In this document: piece by piece, positions 23,110 through 33,892 of the stretch
Position numbering within the stretch: the first letter of the stretch is position 1
Layout of the letters: the number at the start of each line of letters is the position of its first letter
Assembly (NCBI RefSeq): GCF_001949145.1
Contig: NW_019091359.1
Location: 1,775,799-1,828,936 of the forward strand
Origin: Acanthaster planci
Lineage: Eukaryota > Echinodermata > Asteroidea > Valvatida > Acanthasteridae
Length of the DNA stretch: 53,138 bases
Reading direction: 5' to 3'
Position numbers and translations under genes: made by a program
Notes under the pieces: generated by a model
Seen by the model: the letters and a program-made list of their open reading frames with translations, nothing else
The model's database searches: none
Told to the model about the DNA's origin: nothing

Positions 23110-26100
23110 GTACGAAAAACGTACATGTCTGCAGTATCGCGGCCACTGTCACGAACAGCAACTTACGGAGATTAGTCCGAAGTTATTTCTACAAAGATAA
23201 ACGTCAGGCAAGCTGTAGGCCTAGTTCGATAAGCTATTTTGTAAAATAATGCTCCACTCTGCTAGTTCCTGAAGGCTGCAGTAAGGTTGGCTATCTCTTC
23301 AAAAATGCCTGTGAACACATCCTCCTCGTGGCTTGGCCGAAAAAAATCTATCCTCCCGACAGTTGCGTTACACCAGCTAACAATTTTTAAACCTAATATC
23401 ATGACACATTAATGCGTTTTCACAGCTAGACGATCTGACCATGCCCAGTGTCCTTAATAACGACGGATTCCGCAACAATATGTCTCACTACAAGCTTGCC
23501 GGTGGTATAGTATCGTATTACGTGGGCAGTATTAGGCCCACGTGGCGAGGTCTTCAGTCTGATCTTTCTCGCCAGCCACGCCCGCCACGCCCGCCACGCT
23601 TATTAAATCAATCCCTGCGAGTCTTGTTGAATTATTATAACCATCGGTAAACAGTGTAGGCTAAAGGTCAGCGGAAAAAATGATACCCTTTGAAAGAATC
23701 ATTAACGGTTTGAAATGTCTTGATCACACCAAAGCTTCAAGCCCCCGGACCTGTGTACAAGTTCCGAGCTAACCGTAAGTAATTAAACACTCATTCTGAC
23801 AGATCTTTTTGGTAATAAAACATAATTATTTTATGCTCTGATTTCCCGATTGTGCAGCATCCGTTGACGAATCCAAAAATTCGAACAGAGTCGCCGGAGG
23901 AGGGCTTCGCCTTCCACTGTGCAATGACGGAAAAGTTCCCCCAGGGTTATCGCTTATTTTACGGTCCGACAAGGGGGGAGATCCTCGCAAACCACCCGGA
24001 CATTTTTAGGCCTATAATGAAAGGACGAGGTGAGCTCAGACAAGATCGAGTTTGTACGGTTGTATCCACCGTTTTCAGTGTTGGGCCAAAGCCCCAAGTT
24101 GGCGAAAAAAATTTATGCTGGACATTGCCTTTTGTTTCCTGAGGTGTTCAAACCTAAAGGTTTGGGAGTAGAAGATAAAATGTCGGGTTTATAGAGAGGC
24201 TGACCTCGACGAGAAAACGTATGAATTGGGAAGATTTTATTTTTCTCGAGCAAGAGTCATTCCTAAAATTACCGCTGTGCGTTTCTGGCGTATAGTCAAA
24301 GTGAAATATATAATAGGTTTACATGTATTTTTTTGTTTTCTTCAAAATCCTATTTAAGTAAGTCCTAATATTGAAGTGCAGAGGAGTATGTTTTTAACAA
24401 ATCTTGGTGCAAATTACAATTGCATTTCCAGACCCGAAGCCTCTAATGCAGGGCCAGCCGTCCTACAACTTCATGCGGCCCTGGCTTGGGGACGGACTGC
24501 TCCTGGCTAAGGGGGATACCTGGGTCCGTAATCGTCGCCTCCTCACCCCAGCATTCCACTTCGATGTCCTCAAACCCTACATACAAGTCTACAATGAGGC
24601 AGTCGATGTGTTTATGGTTTGTGTGATTTTAAGACTCCATTTTAACTGTACCATAATTTGAATCAAGAGTCCCAAGTAAGGCATATCTCATCTACACAGC
24701 TTTCATTTACTTCAGATTACATAAATAACTTTCTTATTTTGACTAGCGGACTCATTCTTTCCTCTTTTCCCCAAGCTGCATCATTATTTACCTTCCATAA
24801 AATTTCCCCCTTCTCATGTGATCTTTTGTTTTTCTACAATGGAGCCAAAATCCTATCCTTAGACTTGTTCATCCTCCGGCCTCGGTTTCAGACTTCCCTA
24901 CTCCTTCCTCGTGATCTGTTGTGGCAATTTCAGCGTGTAATGACCACTCAGTTTGGACCTTTGATCTCAATTTAGGCCAAGTTGGACAAGTGTGTTAGGG
25001 GCGGCGCTAGTTTTGTGGTGACCAAGAACGTCAGCCTGCTAACCCTAGACATTCTCCTTCGATGTGCCTTCTCATACGAGTCCGATTGCCAAGTCCAAGG
25101 GTACGTAATGTACTTAACATCCCTGAACTCTGCAAACGCTGGTATCGTGAAATTCAATTCCATTTTTTGTTCCCATGCATTAATTATTTCAATTTTTTAA
25201 TTGGGTTATGAAATTTGAACGACTGCCTTTTTTTAATCCTTGGGTAGGGATGGGAGAACTATTTGAGCAGGATTTTTTCCCTTCTCTCCTCCGTGCACAT
25301 ACTAATGTTAAAGGTTTGGAAGAATGTGTACAGTGCTCAACTGATTTGGAAATTCAAGGAGCTTCTGTTTGAATCGAGAGACCAAGCTAATAGTTATGTC
25401 AATTTGCTAAGGATTGTATTCCCTTCATTCCAAACTGCAACCATCCATTCTTGGTACGCGTACATTGTAAAGCACCTAAGGGCGATTATACTACATACCG
25501 GTAAGCGTTTTGTCTTCTTACAGTGATGAGCACCCTTACGTGAAGGCCACAATGGAGTTATCGAGAATTGTGATAGACAGAATGTTGTAAGTAAGAAGTT
25601 AAGGGAGATTTGGTGTTAAAGTTATTAGTAAAGCCTCGACAAAGTGTTTTTTGCAACCACAAGATTAGCTGTCATTTCACCATTGGTCGATGTTTGTCTC
25701 CACAGTTCGATGCTTCTTTACTTCGATTTGCCGTTCAAGCTATCTTCAATGGGGCGCCGGTTCAAAAAGAGTTGCGACTTCGTTCATCAAGTGGCAGACG
25801 AGGTCATAAAACGGCGTCGGGCACATTTGGTAATGTTCACGTACGATATTTAAAAGTCCAAAAAGATGAGATTTTTTGCCATTTTGTTGTTTGGTTTGTT
25901 TTTTTTAAATTTAAGTGTTAATTCGCTCCCCGGCTGCCTGTATTTGACCATTGCATAGTTTTGTTTTACAACTGAAGTTTTTTTAATCAGGAGGCAAAGA
26001 AGCACAATCCTGACGCCGGCTCAGACCGTAAGTACCTTGATTTCTTGGACATCTTGTTGTCTGCTCGAGATGAAGACGATAAAGGAATGACAGACATGGA

Positions 26101-28789
26101 GATCCGCAACGAGGTAGACACCTTCCTCTTCGAGGGTCACGACACCACGGCCAGTGGTCTGACATGGATGCTGTATGCTATGGCAACGCATCCCGAACAT
26201 CAGAGGAAGGTCCAGGAGGAGATTGATGAAGTGATGTCGGGCAGGGAATCGGAAGATGTTGGCTGGTAAGAAAAGGTTAACATTGCTGAAATCATCAGTA
26301 AGCTACCACTTCAGTGCTTATATGATCACTTTTCTATGGAGCCAGTAGTGGTGGGGGGACGATCCGCGAAGCATCGTAGGGAAACAGCACATACATAAGC
26401 AACATACACTTTCTGAGGTTAGTTCACGATGAATCGATCATAATGTATAAGAATATTTGTTGCGGGTCCATTCTTTTCTAAGGGATGATCTTGGAAAGCT
26501 CAAGTACATGGTACAGTGCCTTAAGGAGTCGATGAGGATGTACCCTCCTGTCCCTTTCATCATGAGGGTTCTTGAGAGGGACGTCGAAATCGATGGCAAG
26601 ATCCTCCCAGCTGGAACCAACTTGGATATGGCCATCTATTGCCTTCACCACAATCCTCAAGTGTGGACAGATCATATGGTAATGGCAAAGCACGCATGTT
26701 GTTTCATGTATAGCTTCCAGAGCAGGCAAAGATGTTTAATCAACAACATCATCAATATATCATCATTATTGTCAGACATTGCTATCGTCATCGTCATCAT
26801 GTAGGCAACAAATCGTCACCCTTTTAAGAATAAATGGTGGTGCGCTATAGTTTGCACTACACTGATGCATCCAGTGTGTTGACTTGCGGCTGTGGCAAAT
26901 TTTTAGGGAGGCTGCACATGCAGATTCATAGCCTCTTCCCTGTCCTGGAGCTAAAGTAATCTTGACAATCGCAAGATGCATCTATAAAGTCAGGTCATAC
27001 CGCCCCCAGTACCGTCTTGCTCAGTATCGGAGGATGAATAACGACAAGTGTGCACCTTTACTTTGCTTGTGACTTGGGACTGGATGATTTGCAATACATG
27101 TGTTTCCAAGAGTTTGCAACGCGTTGGCCAATCACAATGCACGAAATGTTTCGGCCCGATGTGTTTGGAAATGGTTGACAAATTTCGCGCGTTATGATTG
27201 GCCAACGCACTGCAAACTCTTGAGGTGCACTATTGTGAATTGTCCGTATTTGTTCACAACTGACCTCCAACTATCTGCACTTTGGAACTGTTTAACCATT
27301 AAAAGCAATCTTAATTGGTATTACTTTATAAATTCTAACCGTTGTTGAGAAGATATACTTTACATCCTGAACGTCAATGTCCAACAGCTTAATAACTTTT
27401 AGTTCTCTTAGCTTTGTTTTGTATTTTTGGTCATATTCGCAAACGTACAGCAAGGAAGTGCGGTGTTATGATTCGTTGACATTCCTGTCCATCGAAGCCA
27501 CAAACCAGAAACTCTTCTCAGCAAAGTCTTGTCTGATGCAAATATGAGTAAAGAAGCAATACGTGTCAGACACGGGCTTCCCGAGATAAGGCTAGGTGTA
27601 TTGTCTGCGGCGTCTCAGTGTATTTCCAATGGAGTGAAGACTAGGACTTAGCTCTATAGACCAAAGATCGTCTGGCGCCGCCACGCAAAGATACGATCTT
27701 TTCTCCAGACAGCAGATTTGGATGCAGCCCAAGAATCTTCTTCTCACGGACGTTACAATTCATATCATTACAATCGTCATCACATTCTCTGCTAAGCGTC
27801 TCCGTGAAAATATAGTAGATCATTCACTTTATTGTGCTCATTTTTGTGACCCATAACTCCATTTATTTGAAATATGAAAAGGAATTTCATTTCGACACTC
27901 AAAATGTTTAGCTTATGAATTTTGAAATATAACCACGGTGTTGGGCATCTTTGCAATATATATCGCGGTGTGGCGTTTGGTCCACGCACGCAAAACGGTG
28001 TTTGTTCGTCATTATCTCTGTCTTGTTGTGTTGTTCGCTGTTCGTTTCAACAGACCTTTGACCCCGACCGATTCTCTCCGGACAACATCCAGAAAATCGA
28101 CCCCTTCTCATATCTTCCATTTGCTGCCGGCCCAAGGTAAACACAACATTTCATGAACTAAAAAGTAAAGAGGCTTTCAATTGAAGAAAAAAAACACTGA
28201 GGTAAGAGTAGTATGCTTTTCAATTCAAGAAACAACCGTAACTTAAAGTTGCATGTTAAGAACTAATAGCGACCTCTTCTACTGATATACTTTGTCCATT
28301 TTTCCCAGATGGCTTGACTGTGCAGAGAGTATAAGTAGCGTATCCAGCAGGAGGGCGTGGGACAGGGGGCACTCCCCCCCCCCTCCGACGGATCTTTTAA
28401 TAAGGCATTTTTCCCCCAACCTCATGTTGAAAGAGCCCGAATTCGCATTCGCTATTGAATTTGCCCCCCTGACACCAAAAGCTGGATACGGCGCTGGAGA
28501 GGATATTTCTTCCACAATTGATCGTAAATTTAATACAATAATTTTAAATTGAGTGAAACCTCATAACTTTCCAGGTTCAATATTCTGAATTTGGTTTATT
28601 ATTTCCGGCAGGAACTGTATTGGACAGAATTTTGCCCTGAACGAGGAGAAGGTGATCCTTGTTCGTCTGCTGAGGAGATACACTATCCAGCTGGACCCGA
28701 GCCACCCGGTCAAATTCTCTGGTGAGATGATCCTGAAAGCTCACAATGACGTCAAGATTTTCCTTTCACCACGTGTGATTCAGGAATAA
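22951..28789 (+). CDS. Cytochrome P450 family 4-like gene, copy B (10 exons, complete)
   Basis: Tandem paralogue of copy A and a predicted ER haem monooxygenase of the fatty-acid omega-hydroxylase family. Exons are 22951-23109, 23858-24029, 24432-24616, 24976-25100, 25524-25586, 25706-25829, 25991-26265, 26483-26678, 28054-28136 and 28612-28789, joining in frame to 519 residues. Exons 1-9 have exactly the same lengths and phases as copy A; exon 10 is six bases longer. Seen: N-terminal anchor, WPGLP hinge, FEGHDTT I-helix with E324, K-helix ESMR (E383, R386), FDPDRF and the haem loop FAAGPRNCIG with C463. Identity to copy A is about 83% by hand count, lowest in exons 4-5 and highest in exons 8-9. 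Introns are mostly short (119-748 bases, intron 8 is 1375). No disabling change was seen. Confidence 0.95.
23858..24029 (+). CDS. CYP4 copy B exon 2
   Basis: It follows GATTGTGCAG. It encodes [19 protein letters not shown] and the [18 protein letters not shown] strand. The donor is G|gtgagc in phase 1, as in copy A. Confidence 0.92.
24432..24616 (+). CDS. CYP4 copy B exon 3
   Basis: It follows GCATTTCCAG. Helix C region with [19 protein letters not shown] and [14 protein letters not shown]. It ends ATG|gtttgt in phase 0. Confidence 0.93.
24976..25100 (+). CDS. CYP4 copy B exon 4
   Basis: It follows CAATTTAG. It encodes [19 protein letters not shown] then [15 protein letters not shown] and ends CAAGG|gtacgt in phase 2. 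Confidence 0.92.
25524..25586 (+). CDS. CYP4 copy B exon 5
   Basis: A 63-base mini-exon after CTTCTTACAG encoding [20 protein letters not shown], with consensus donor gtaagt in phase 2. Confidence 0.9.
25706..25829 (+). CDS. CYP4 copy B exon 6
   Basis: It follows TCTCCACAG. It encodes [19 protein letters not shown] and a helix with [13 protein letters not shown], ending TTG|gtaatg in phase 0. Confidence 0.92.
25991..26265 (+). CDS. CYP4 copy B exon 7 (I-helix)
   Basis: It follows TTTTTTAATCAG. It carries [17 protein letters not shown] and the helix J segment [15 protein letters not shown]. Its last 75 bases and the adjoining 31 intron bases match copy A exactly. Confidence 0.95.
26483..26678 (+). 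CDS. CYP4 copy B exon 8 (K-helix)
   Basis: It follows TTTTCTAAG. It encodes [19 protein letters not shown] and [20 protein letters not shown]. Copy A has SLL where this has NLD, a change in a likely substrate-recognition loop. Phase 0 donor gtaatg. Confidence 0.95.
27108..27221. mobile_element. Palindromic MITE-like element in CYP4 copy B intron 8
   Basis: The arms 27108-27147 and 27182-27221 are reverse complements with few mismatches (AAGAGTTTGCA, then GTTGGCCAATCA), separated by about 34 bases. It could fold into a stable hairpin if transcribed in the intron. Copy A's intron 8 lacks it. Confidence 0.75.
28054..28136 (+). CDS. CYP4 copy B exon 9
   Basis: It follows GTTTCAACAG. It encodes [14 protein letters not shown] and SYLPFAAGP, the start of the haem loop. 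It ends AG|gtaaac in phase 2. Confidence 0.95.
28335..28497 (-). mobile_element. MITE-like element in CYP4 copy B intron 9
   Basis: It is bounded by inverted ends, TAGCGTATCCAGC on the left and AGCTGGATACGGCGCTGG on the right, with C-rich tracts just inside. The right half is homologous to 13294-13400 in copy A intron 8 in opposite orientation. Confidence 0.6.
28612..28789 (+). CDS. CYP4 copy B exon 10 (haem ligand, stop)
   Basis: It follows TTTCCGGCAG. It encodes [20 protein letters not shown] with haem ligand C463 and ends SPRVIQE then TAA. It is two residues longer than copy A through a shifted stop position. Confidence 0.95.
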
Positions 28790-31700
28790 TGATATTGATG
28801 ATCGCCTGATTTGTCCTGGTGACTTTTCCTGTTAAATAACCAACTTTAAAGAATGTTGCACTCAGTTTTTTGGTTAAATACACATCGATTTAACATTACA
28901 ATATGCAATTGCTCTTTCATTTATATGGAGTCAGACAATATGCTACATATTGGCTTATAATTAGTTTTGGTTGTTGGTGTTTGTATATGTGTTTAGTTGT
29001 ACTGGAAACTTTTAAGATTAACGCAACAAATTGTAAATTTTCTGTCTTCTTAACGGATAAAAAGCTGACGATTCATCAACAAAACAGAAATTCGCATTTA
29101 TATTTGATCTAATTCGATCTTTTTGCGTTGCATTCATGGATAAACATAAACATTCTAATCTTTAGTTAAAAAGATATTAAGCCTGTACAAAGTTTGTTCA
29201 CACCGACGACATTAACCTCTTTCTGGTCAGACAGGTGAACTCTTACCTATCTATGATACCTGAGAAAAAAATCACCTTTTATCATTTTTGATCAAGAGTT
29301 CGCAATGGTACCTGACAACGTTTGTTGTTGGACAACAGGCTTGCTCGATTGTGTCACGTGGACTTCATGCTGCGTGTCACGCGATTGGTAATGTGGATGG
29401 TGTCCTATTGTCAACACATCGCGTAACGACGGCACAACAACAGCACGAGGGCTACTTGCGTCGGGCCGGGCCGTATAGACCTCTATCATGGGGCAGCCAT
29501 CTTGGTTTTTTAGCATTCAAACCAATGTAACCAAACTGAGGCTGGAAGGGGATATAGTCTGTTCCCTTTTATCAGTAATATTGTGAAGTTGTATTACTGT
29601 TGCCCATAGGGAACAAGACAAACATGGCAACATCATAATAAAGGTCTATAGAGTGCTACCATGTAAATCGGCCAGAAGTATGTCTGCCAAGGTCATTTAC
29701 AAGAGTTATATACTCAAAATATTCTATATTAGAGGGCCCTTGGTGCCAAATTAAGAAATTGTAGAAATATGGCACTGAACCTCTGGCCTGGACTTAAGGC
29801 TTCTAATTCTGAGCAATTTGGTGTAATCGGGTCCGAAAGTGGCACGATTTAGCCGTTTGCAGAGGGATGGCTTTTCAAAATGGCAATTTTTATGGGCAGG
29901 GACATTTCCTTGATTTTAGGGGTGGTCTTCTTCGAGTGAAATTTTTATTGATCAAACCCCCCCCAAAAAAAAAATTGAAGGAAAATGAAACGGAACATAA
30001 CGAATGTCGTTTTTCATTGCAACCAGAAGAGTTGTACTTTAAAGTAATTGTGAAGTATGGGGTCTATCATTGCTGTCTATGGGAATTTATTTGCTGCGGT
30101 GATATAGCTCTTCCTCTCCCGCTTTCGGCGCACAGTGCCCGACCGCACATAGTGCATCCTGTCGTAGCGTCGACCCGTCATGTTATTCAAGCCACTTTGG
30201 GGCTCGAGGTTGAGTCATTAATGGACGTGTCTCAGTCATTTACGCTACAAACATGAAGAAAATCGAGTCGAGGCCAGTCAGAGGCAGTCGTATTGTAATA
30301 ATGGTCGAGTTGAGTCAAATTCACGTTCGAGTCAATTCAAGCCACTTTTTTATATGTCTATAAATACCAACGGACGGAAAAGAGAGCGCTTTAGGATTTG
30401 GCACAAATGTGAAAGAACATACGGCACCGGTTCAAGAATGAGAATCCAAAGCAATAAAACATGCCCCATGAAGTTCATGATAGCCAACAGACGACTTGGA
30501 CGAGCTCTGCATGGATCTTCGTGTACGTAAACTTAAAAGCATGAAGCAAGGCTTTCAATTAATATGAGGGAAGAGTGACTGTTTGAAACCATTTCACTTC
30601 CAATGATCTATCTCATTGAAGCTTTTCATGGTGAAGGTGTGGACGGACTCCTACAGAGCATATTGTCCGAAACGTTGAGTACCCCCCGGCTCTTTCGAGA
30701 ACCCCCGTGACATACTCACAAAAGAGATATCCTAGCTTGGTGCTACCCGGCGTAAACGTTACTTCATTTCGTTTGCCTGTCTCCTAAGCAGTGTCGTAAC
30801 TATAAGGGGTAGCAGAAGTTTGCGTCTCTGTGTTTTGGAAGGTGCAAACTTATTTACAAGCCACGGTTAATTTGCTTTCAGTTTTTTCTTAAAACAGTGT
30901 GTGCACACCAAGGGCCTCCTCAGAAATCTCACCCGAATTACTCTCTAAATGCAAAAGAGTGCAAACCTCACCATCCAAATGAGTGAGTCCCCTCGTATAA
31001 ACATTCTAAACGGGAGGAGACCACTTCAAAAAGAGAGAAGACCACTCTGAAAGAATGAAAATCAATTTGAAAAAGGAACCACTGGCAAAAGACAATCCGC
31101 TTTCGAGCTGTCTGTACAATAATTATTGCTCCTTGAGAGAGTGGAAATTTTACTCTTTTGGAGTGATTTCCACTCGTTTGATGGATGTTTTCACTCTTCT
31201 GGAGTGGTTTCCCGGGATTTTTGGTTAAGAGGAGATTTCTGCACATTTGCAGACACTGTAGGACCCCTCCCCATCTCCAAAATATAAACTCTGAGAAACT
31301 TGTTGCTCTCAAAAACTTCCCCCTTTCCCCCCACACTGAAAAGGTTAAAAATTGTGATAAGCAGAACACAGAAAATAAGTAAGCTAAAAAAGTTGCTCCC
31401 CAAATAAAAAAAAATAGAACTTCATTCTGACAAAATTTGGGCTGTAAGAGTCTTGAGAGCATGGGGAACGGTTTGGGATACTGGCGAAGCTGAGTTGGGA
31501 AGATTTTTGCATGACTTGGTCACATCAATACCGCCCTCTATACCAAGCTGCATAAAATAAGGAGGGTCACCGGTTCTGCAACCAGCACGATTCTACAAAG
31601 CTCAGACTCCTTGGCTGAGTTCGGTCGGCTTTTTCCTGTTTGTTCACGAACAGCTTGATTTGTTGTTCGTGGGTCGGTCGCTCGAACGCTGGGAATGTAC

Positions 31701-32507
31701 AACTGGTTATTAACGTTTAGTAGTAGTTATTTGTGGCAAGCGACATGCAACTTGGCAGCGTCCTGGTGCATTCTTCGAGAGTTAATGTTGGATAACTGGG
31801 CTAACTTCTTTTCCATTTAAAAAAAATCATGGAAAATTATTACTGTTAATTTTGCGAAAACTTTCCATTGTCTTCGGCTTTGTAAAGCCATATCGGTACT
31901 TTTTGCGGCTGTTCAAAATCAAATCTCACGAGTTTTTCTGTGTTTTCGTGTAAAATCTTTACGAGGAGGTGGTGTGTGATCCTGCTCCGAGAACAGTGTT
32001 CTTGGGTCGTGTTCCCGCCGTTTGCGCGCGAGAACACGAAACCCGTGTCAAGAACGGACCGCTCGAACTCGACAACCCTTGAGTAACCTTAGTGACACGT
32101 GCGAACCACATTGAATATTATTCATGCGATTGGGGAGGTGGCGTATAGAACCTAATATAGCCTCTTCCGCAGGCCTCCATCCCAAATTACGGCTGTGACT
32201 GGCATTCGCCCCTACAAAAGGCAGTCCCGGTGGATGTAGCCCGCTTCCAACAGACTCTTGTGTAAACAGTAATGTAATCAATCGAGATGAAAACCCAACA
32301 AAATTGTCATTTTTGTTGGCCTTGTTTAATATCCATTCATCCGGTTTTTTTTTGGTTTTTTTTTGGTGGGGGCACCTGAGGGGGGCATTGTACGGGGCAG
32401 CTTTTGGAGGTCGGAAGGAATGTGTGGAAATGTTTCTTCTGACTAGAGGCCTCTGGGAGCTGAGGGTTTTAAGTAAAGTCGAATTTCATCTGGGTTGTTT
32501 CAATTAG

Positions 32508-32755
32508 AAGCAGTTGCGTTGCCACGGGGGGAGGGGCTTGGGGAACGTTCCCCCACAAATTCCTGGTGCCCCCCCCCCACGTGCCCCTACTAACAAAAAC
32601 GTGCCCCCCAAAAACACAACACTGAAAGTTGGTCCCCTCCCCCGGTAAGATGCTNCCCCCAAAAAACACAACACTGAAAGTTGGTCCCCTCCCCCGGTAA
32701 GATGCTGGTGCCCCTTTCTGACCCCCGCCAGTAAAATCCTAGCTACGCCACTGTT
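32508..32755. mobile_element. MITE-like element with GTGGCGTAGC-type ends
   Basis: The left end has CAGTTGCGTTGCCACGGGG and the right end CTAGCTACGCCACTG, roughly inverted. Between them are C-rich tracts of GTGCCCC type. The copy contains a duplicated 51-base block around a single N. Confidence 0.45.
32655..32655. other. Single-N contig join
   Basis: One N separates two virtually identical 51-base blocks (32604-32654 and 32656-32706), the pattern left when overlapping contig ends are abutted rather than merged. Confidence 0.85.
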
Positions 32756-33541
32756 TAGAAGTGTAGGCCTATAATATCGTATGGCTTAGCCCGACGTTGA
32801 ATGGACACAAATTTTGAACATGCAACTGTAGGTGAATGTATGCATGACTAATAACTAAAGGCAGATCTCCTGCAATTCTAGTGTAAAATGAGACGATTCT
32901 GAATTAGTGATGGCACTTTATTGATGTATGTCACCCCCTTGTCCCGAAGCTGACTCCGCCCTCCTTTGATGAGTTCCCGCGCAGTCATCACACGGGGTTT
33001 TTTTTCTCTGATCAAACGAATCTGGAAACTATCCGACAATGTGCGGTGCTGCAAGCCGCAGTGTGGCGCGCTACCAGACTGATAGCAGAATCAATATGGC
33101 CGCATGAAAACATGAAATCACATGTAAGAGGCGTGCTGAGCTGACTTGCCACGTATTGCGTCAGAAACGTCTCGGAACTTAAATTTTCGGTACGTTTTCA
33201 ACTTAACATTTTGAAGAGTATTAAAGCTTCTACCTATACGAATTGTGATACATCGCCTTTATACTTTATTTGTGAGAAACTCCAAACAATAAGGTAGGTT
33301 TTGGCCTAACGTTACGCCTACAATCATGACAATGTAACATGACAATGTAACGTTACTAGTTCGATATGTTTGCTCGTCAGCAAACGTCACGGCGCCAGCC
33401 TAGCCAAACGTTACATGTGATGTGATTTAAATTAATATTATATTGACATGGTCAGTAATTGTTGATGTGCTAACGCGGCATACTTTGATTTGTCGCCTTC
33501 AGCATGTCTAGTACCTAAGCTAAAGCAATGTTTTACTTCAT

Positions 33542-33566
33542 ATTTCACACACAGTGTGTGTGAAAT
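33542..33566. repeat. 25-bp near-perfect palindrome
   Basis: ATTTCACACACA is followed, after one base, by its exact reverse complement. Intergenic; no neighbouring gene. Confidence 0.8.
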
Positions 33567-33892
33567 TTTATTAATATTATTATCATAATCATGATTACTT
33601 ATGTTGAGTTTAACAAAAACATGTTTAATTAGTTACGTAGAGGCTGCAATGTATGCTTGGAAAGACTTCCATATGCAGACACCACTTTCAGACTTTACAC
33701 CCCGTATAAAACCCTTTGAGTTTGGGACTAGTCTCAGTCTGAAAATTCTTTTTCTATGTAAATGACTTTTTCCTCCTTAATTGAACTTTTCTGGACATGT
33801 TTTTGCTTTCTGATAGCCAATAGGCCCCATAAGTAGTTAGTAGGGCGTAGGTCACTGTAATATGGAATTCCATTAGGCCCCTACTGCCATTT

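Larger units (their letters stand above)
28790..33892. other. Intergenic region, repeats only
   Basis: No supported gene on either strand. It includes opposed GA-rich ACCACTC/GAGTGGT motifs around 31010-31215 that could form a weak fold-back, a MITE-like element at 32508-32755 with an assembly join, and a 25-base palindrome at 33542-33566. Open frames up to 164 codons (30968-31462 on the minus strand) show low-complexity composition and no domain. Confidence 0.5.

Noticed and set aside
23417-23650. Possible extra exon in CYP4 copy B intron 1 after TTTTCACAG
   Set aside because: Exons 1 and 2 already join in phase and match CYP4 length, and copy A has no counterpart in its intron.
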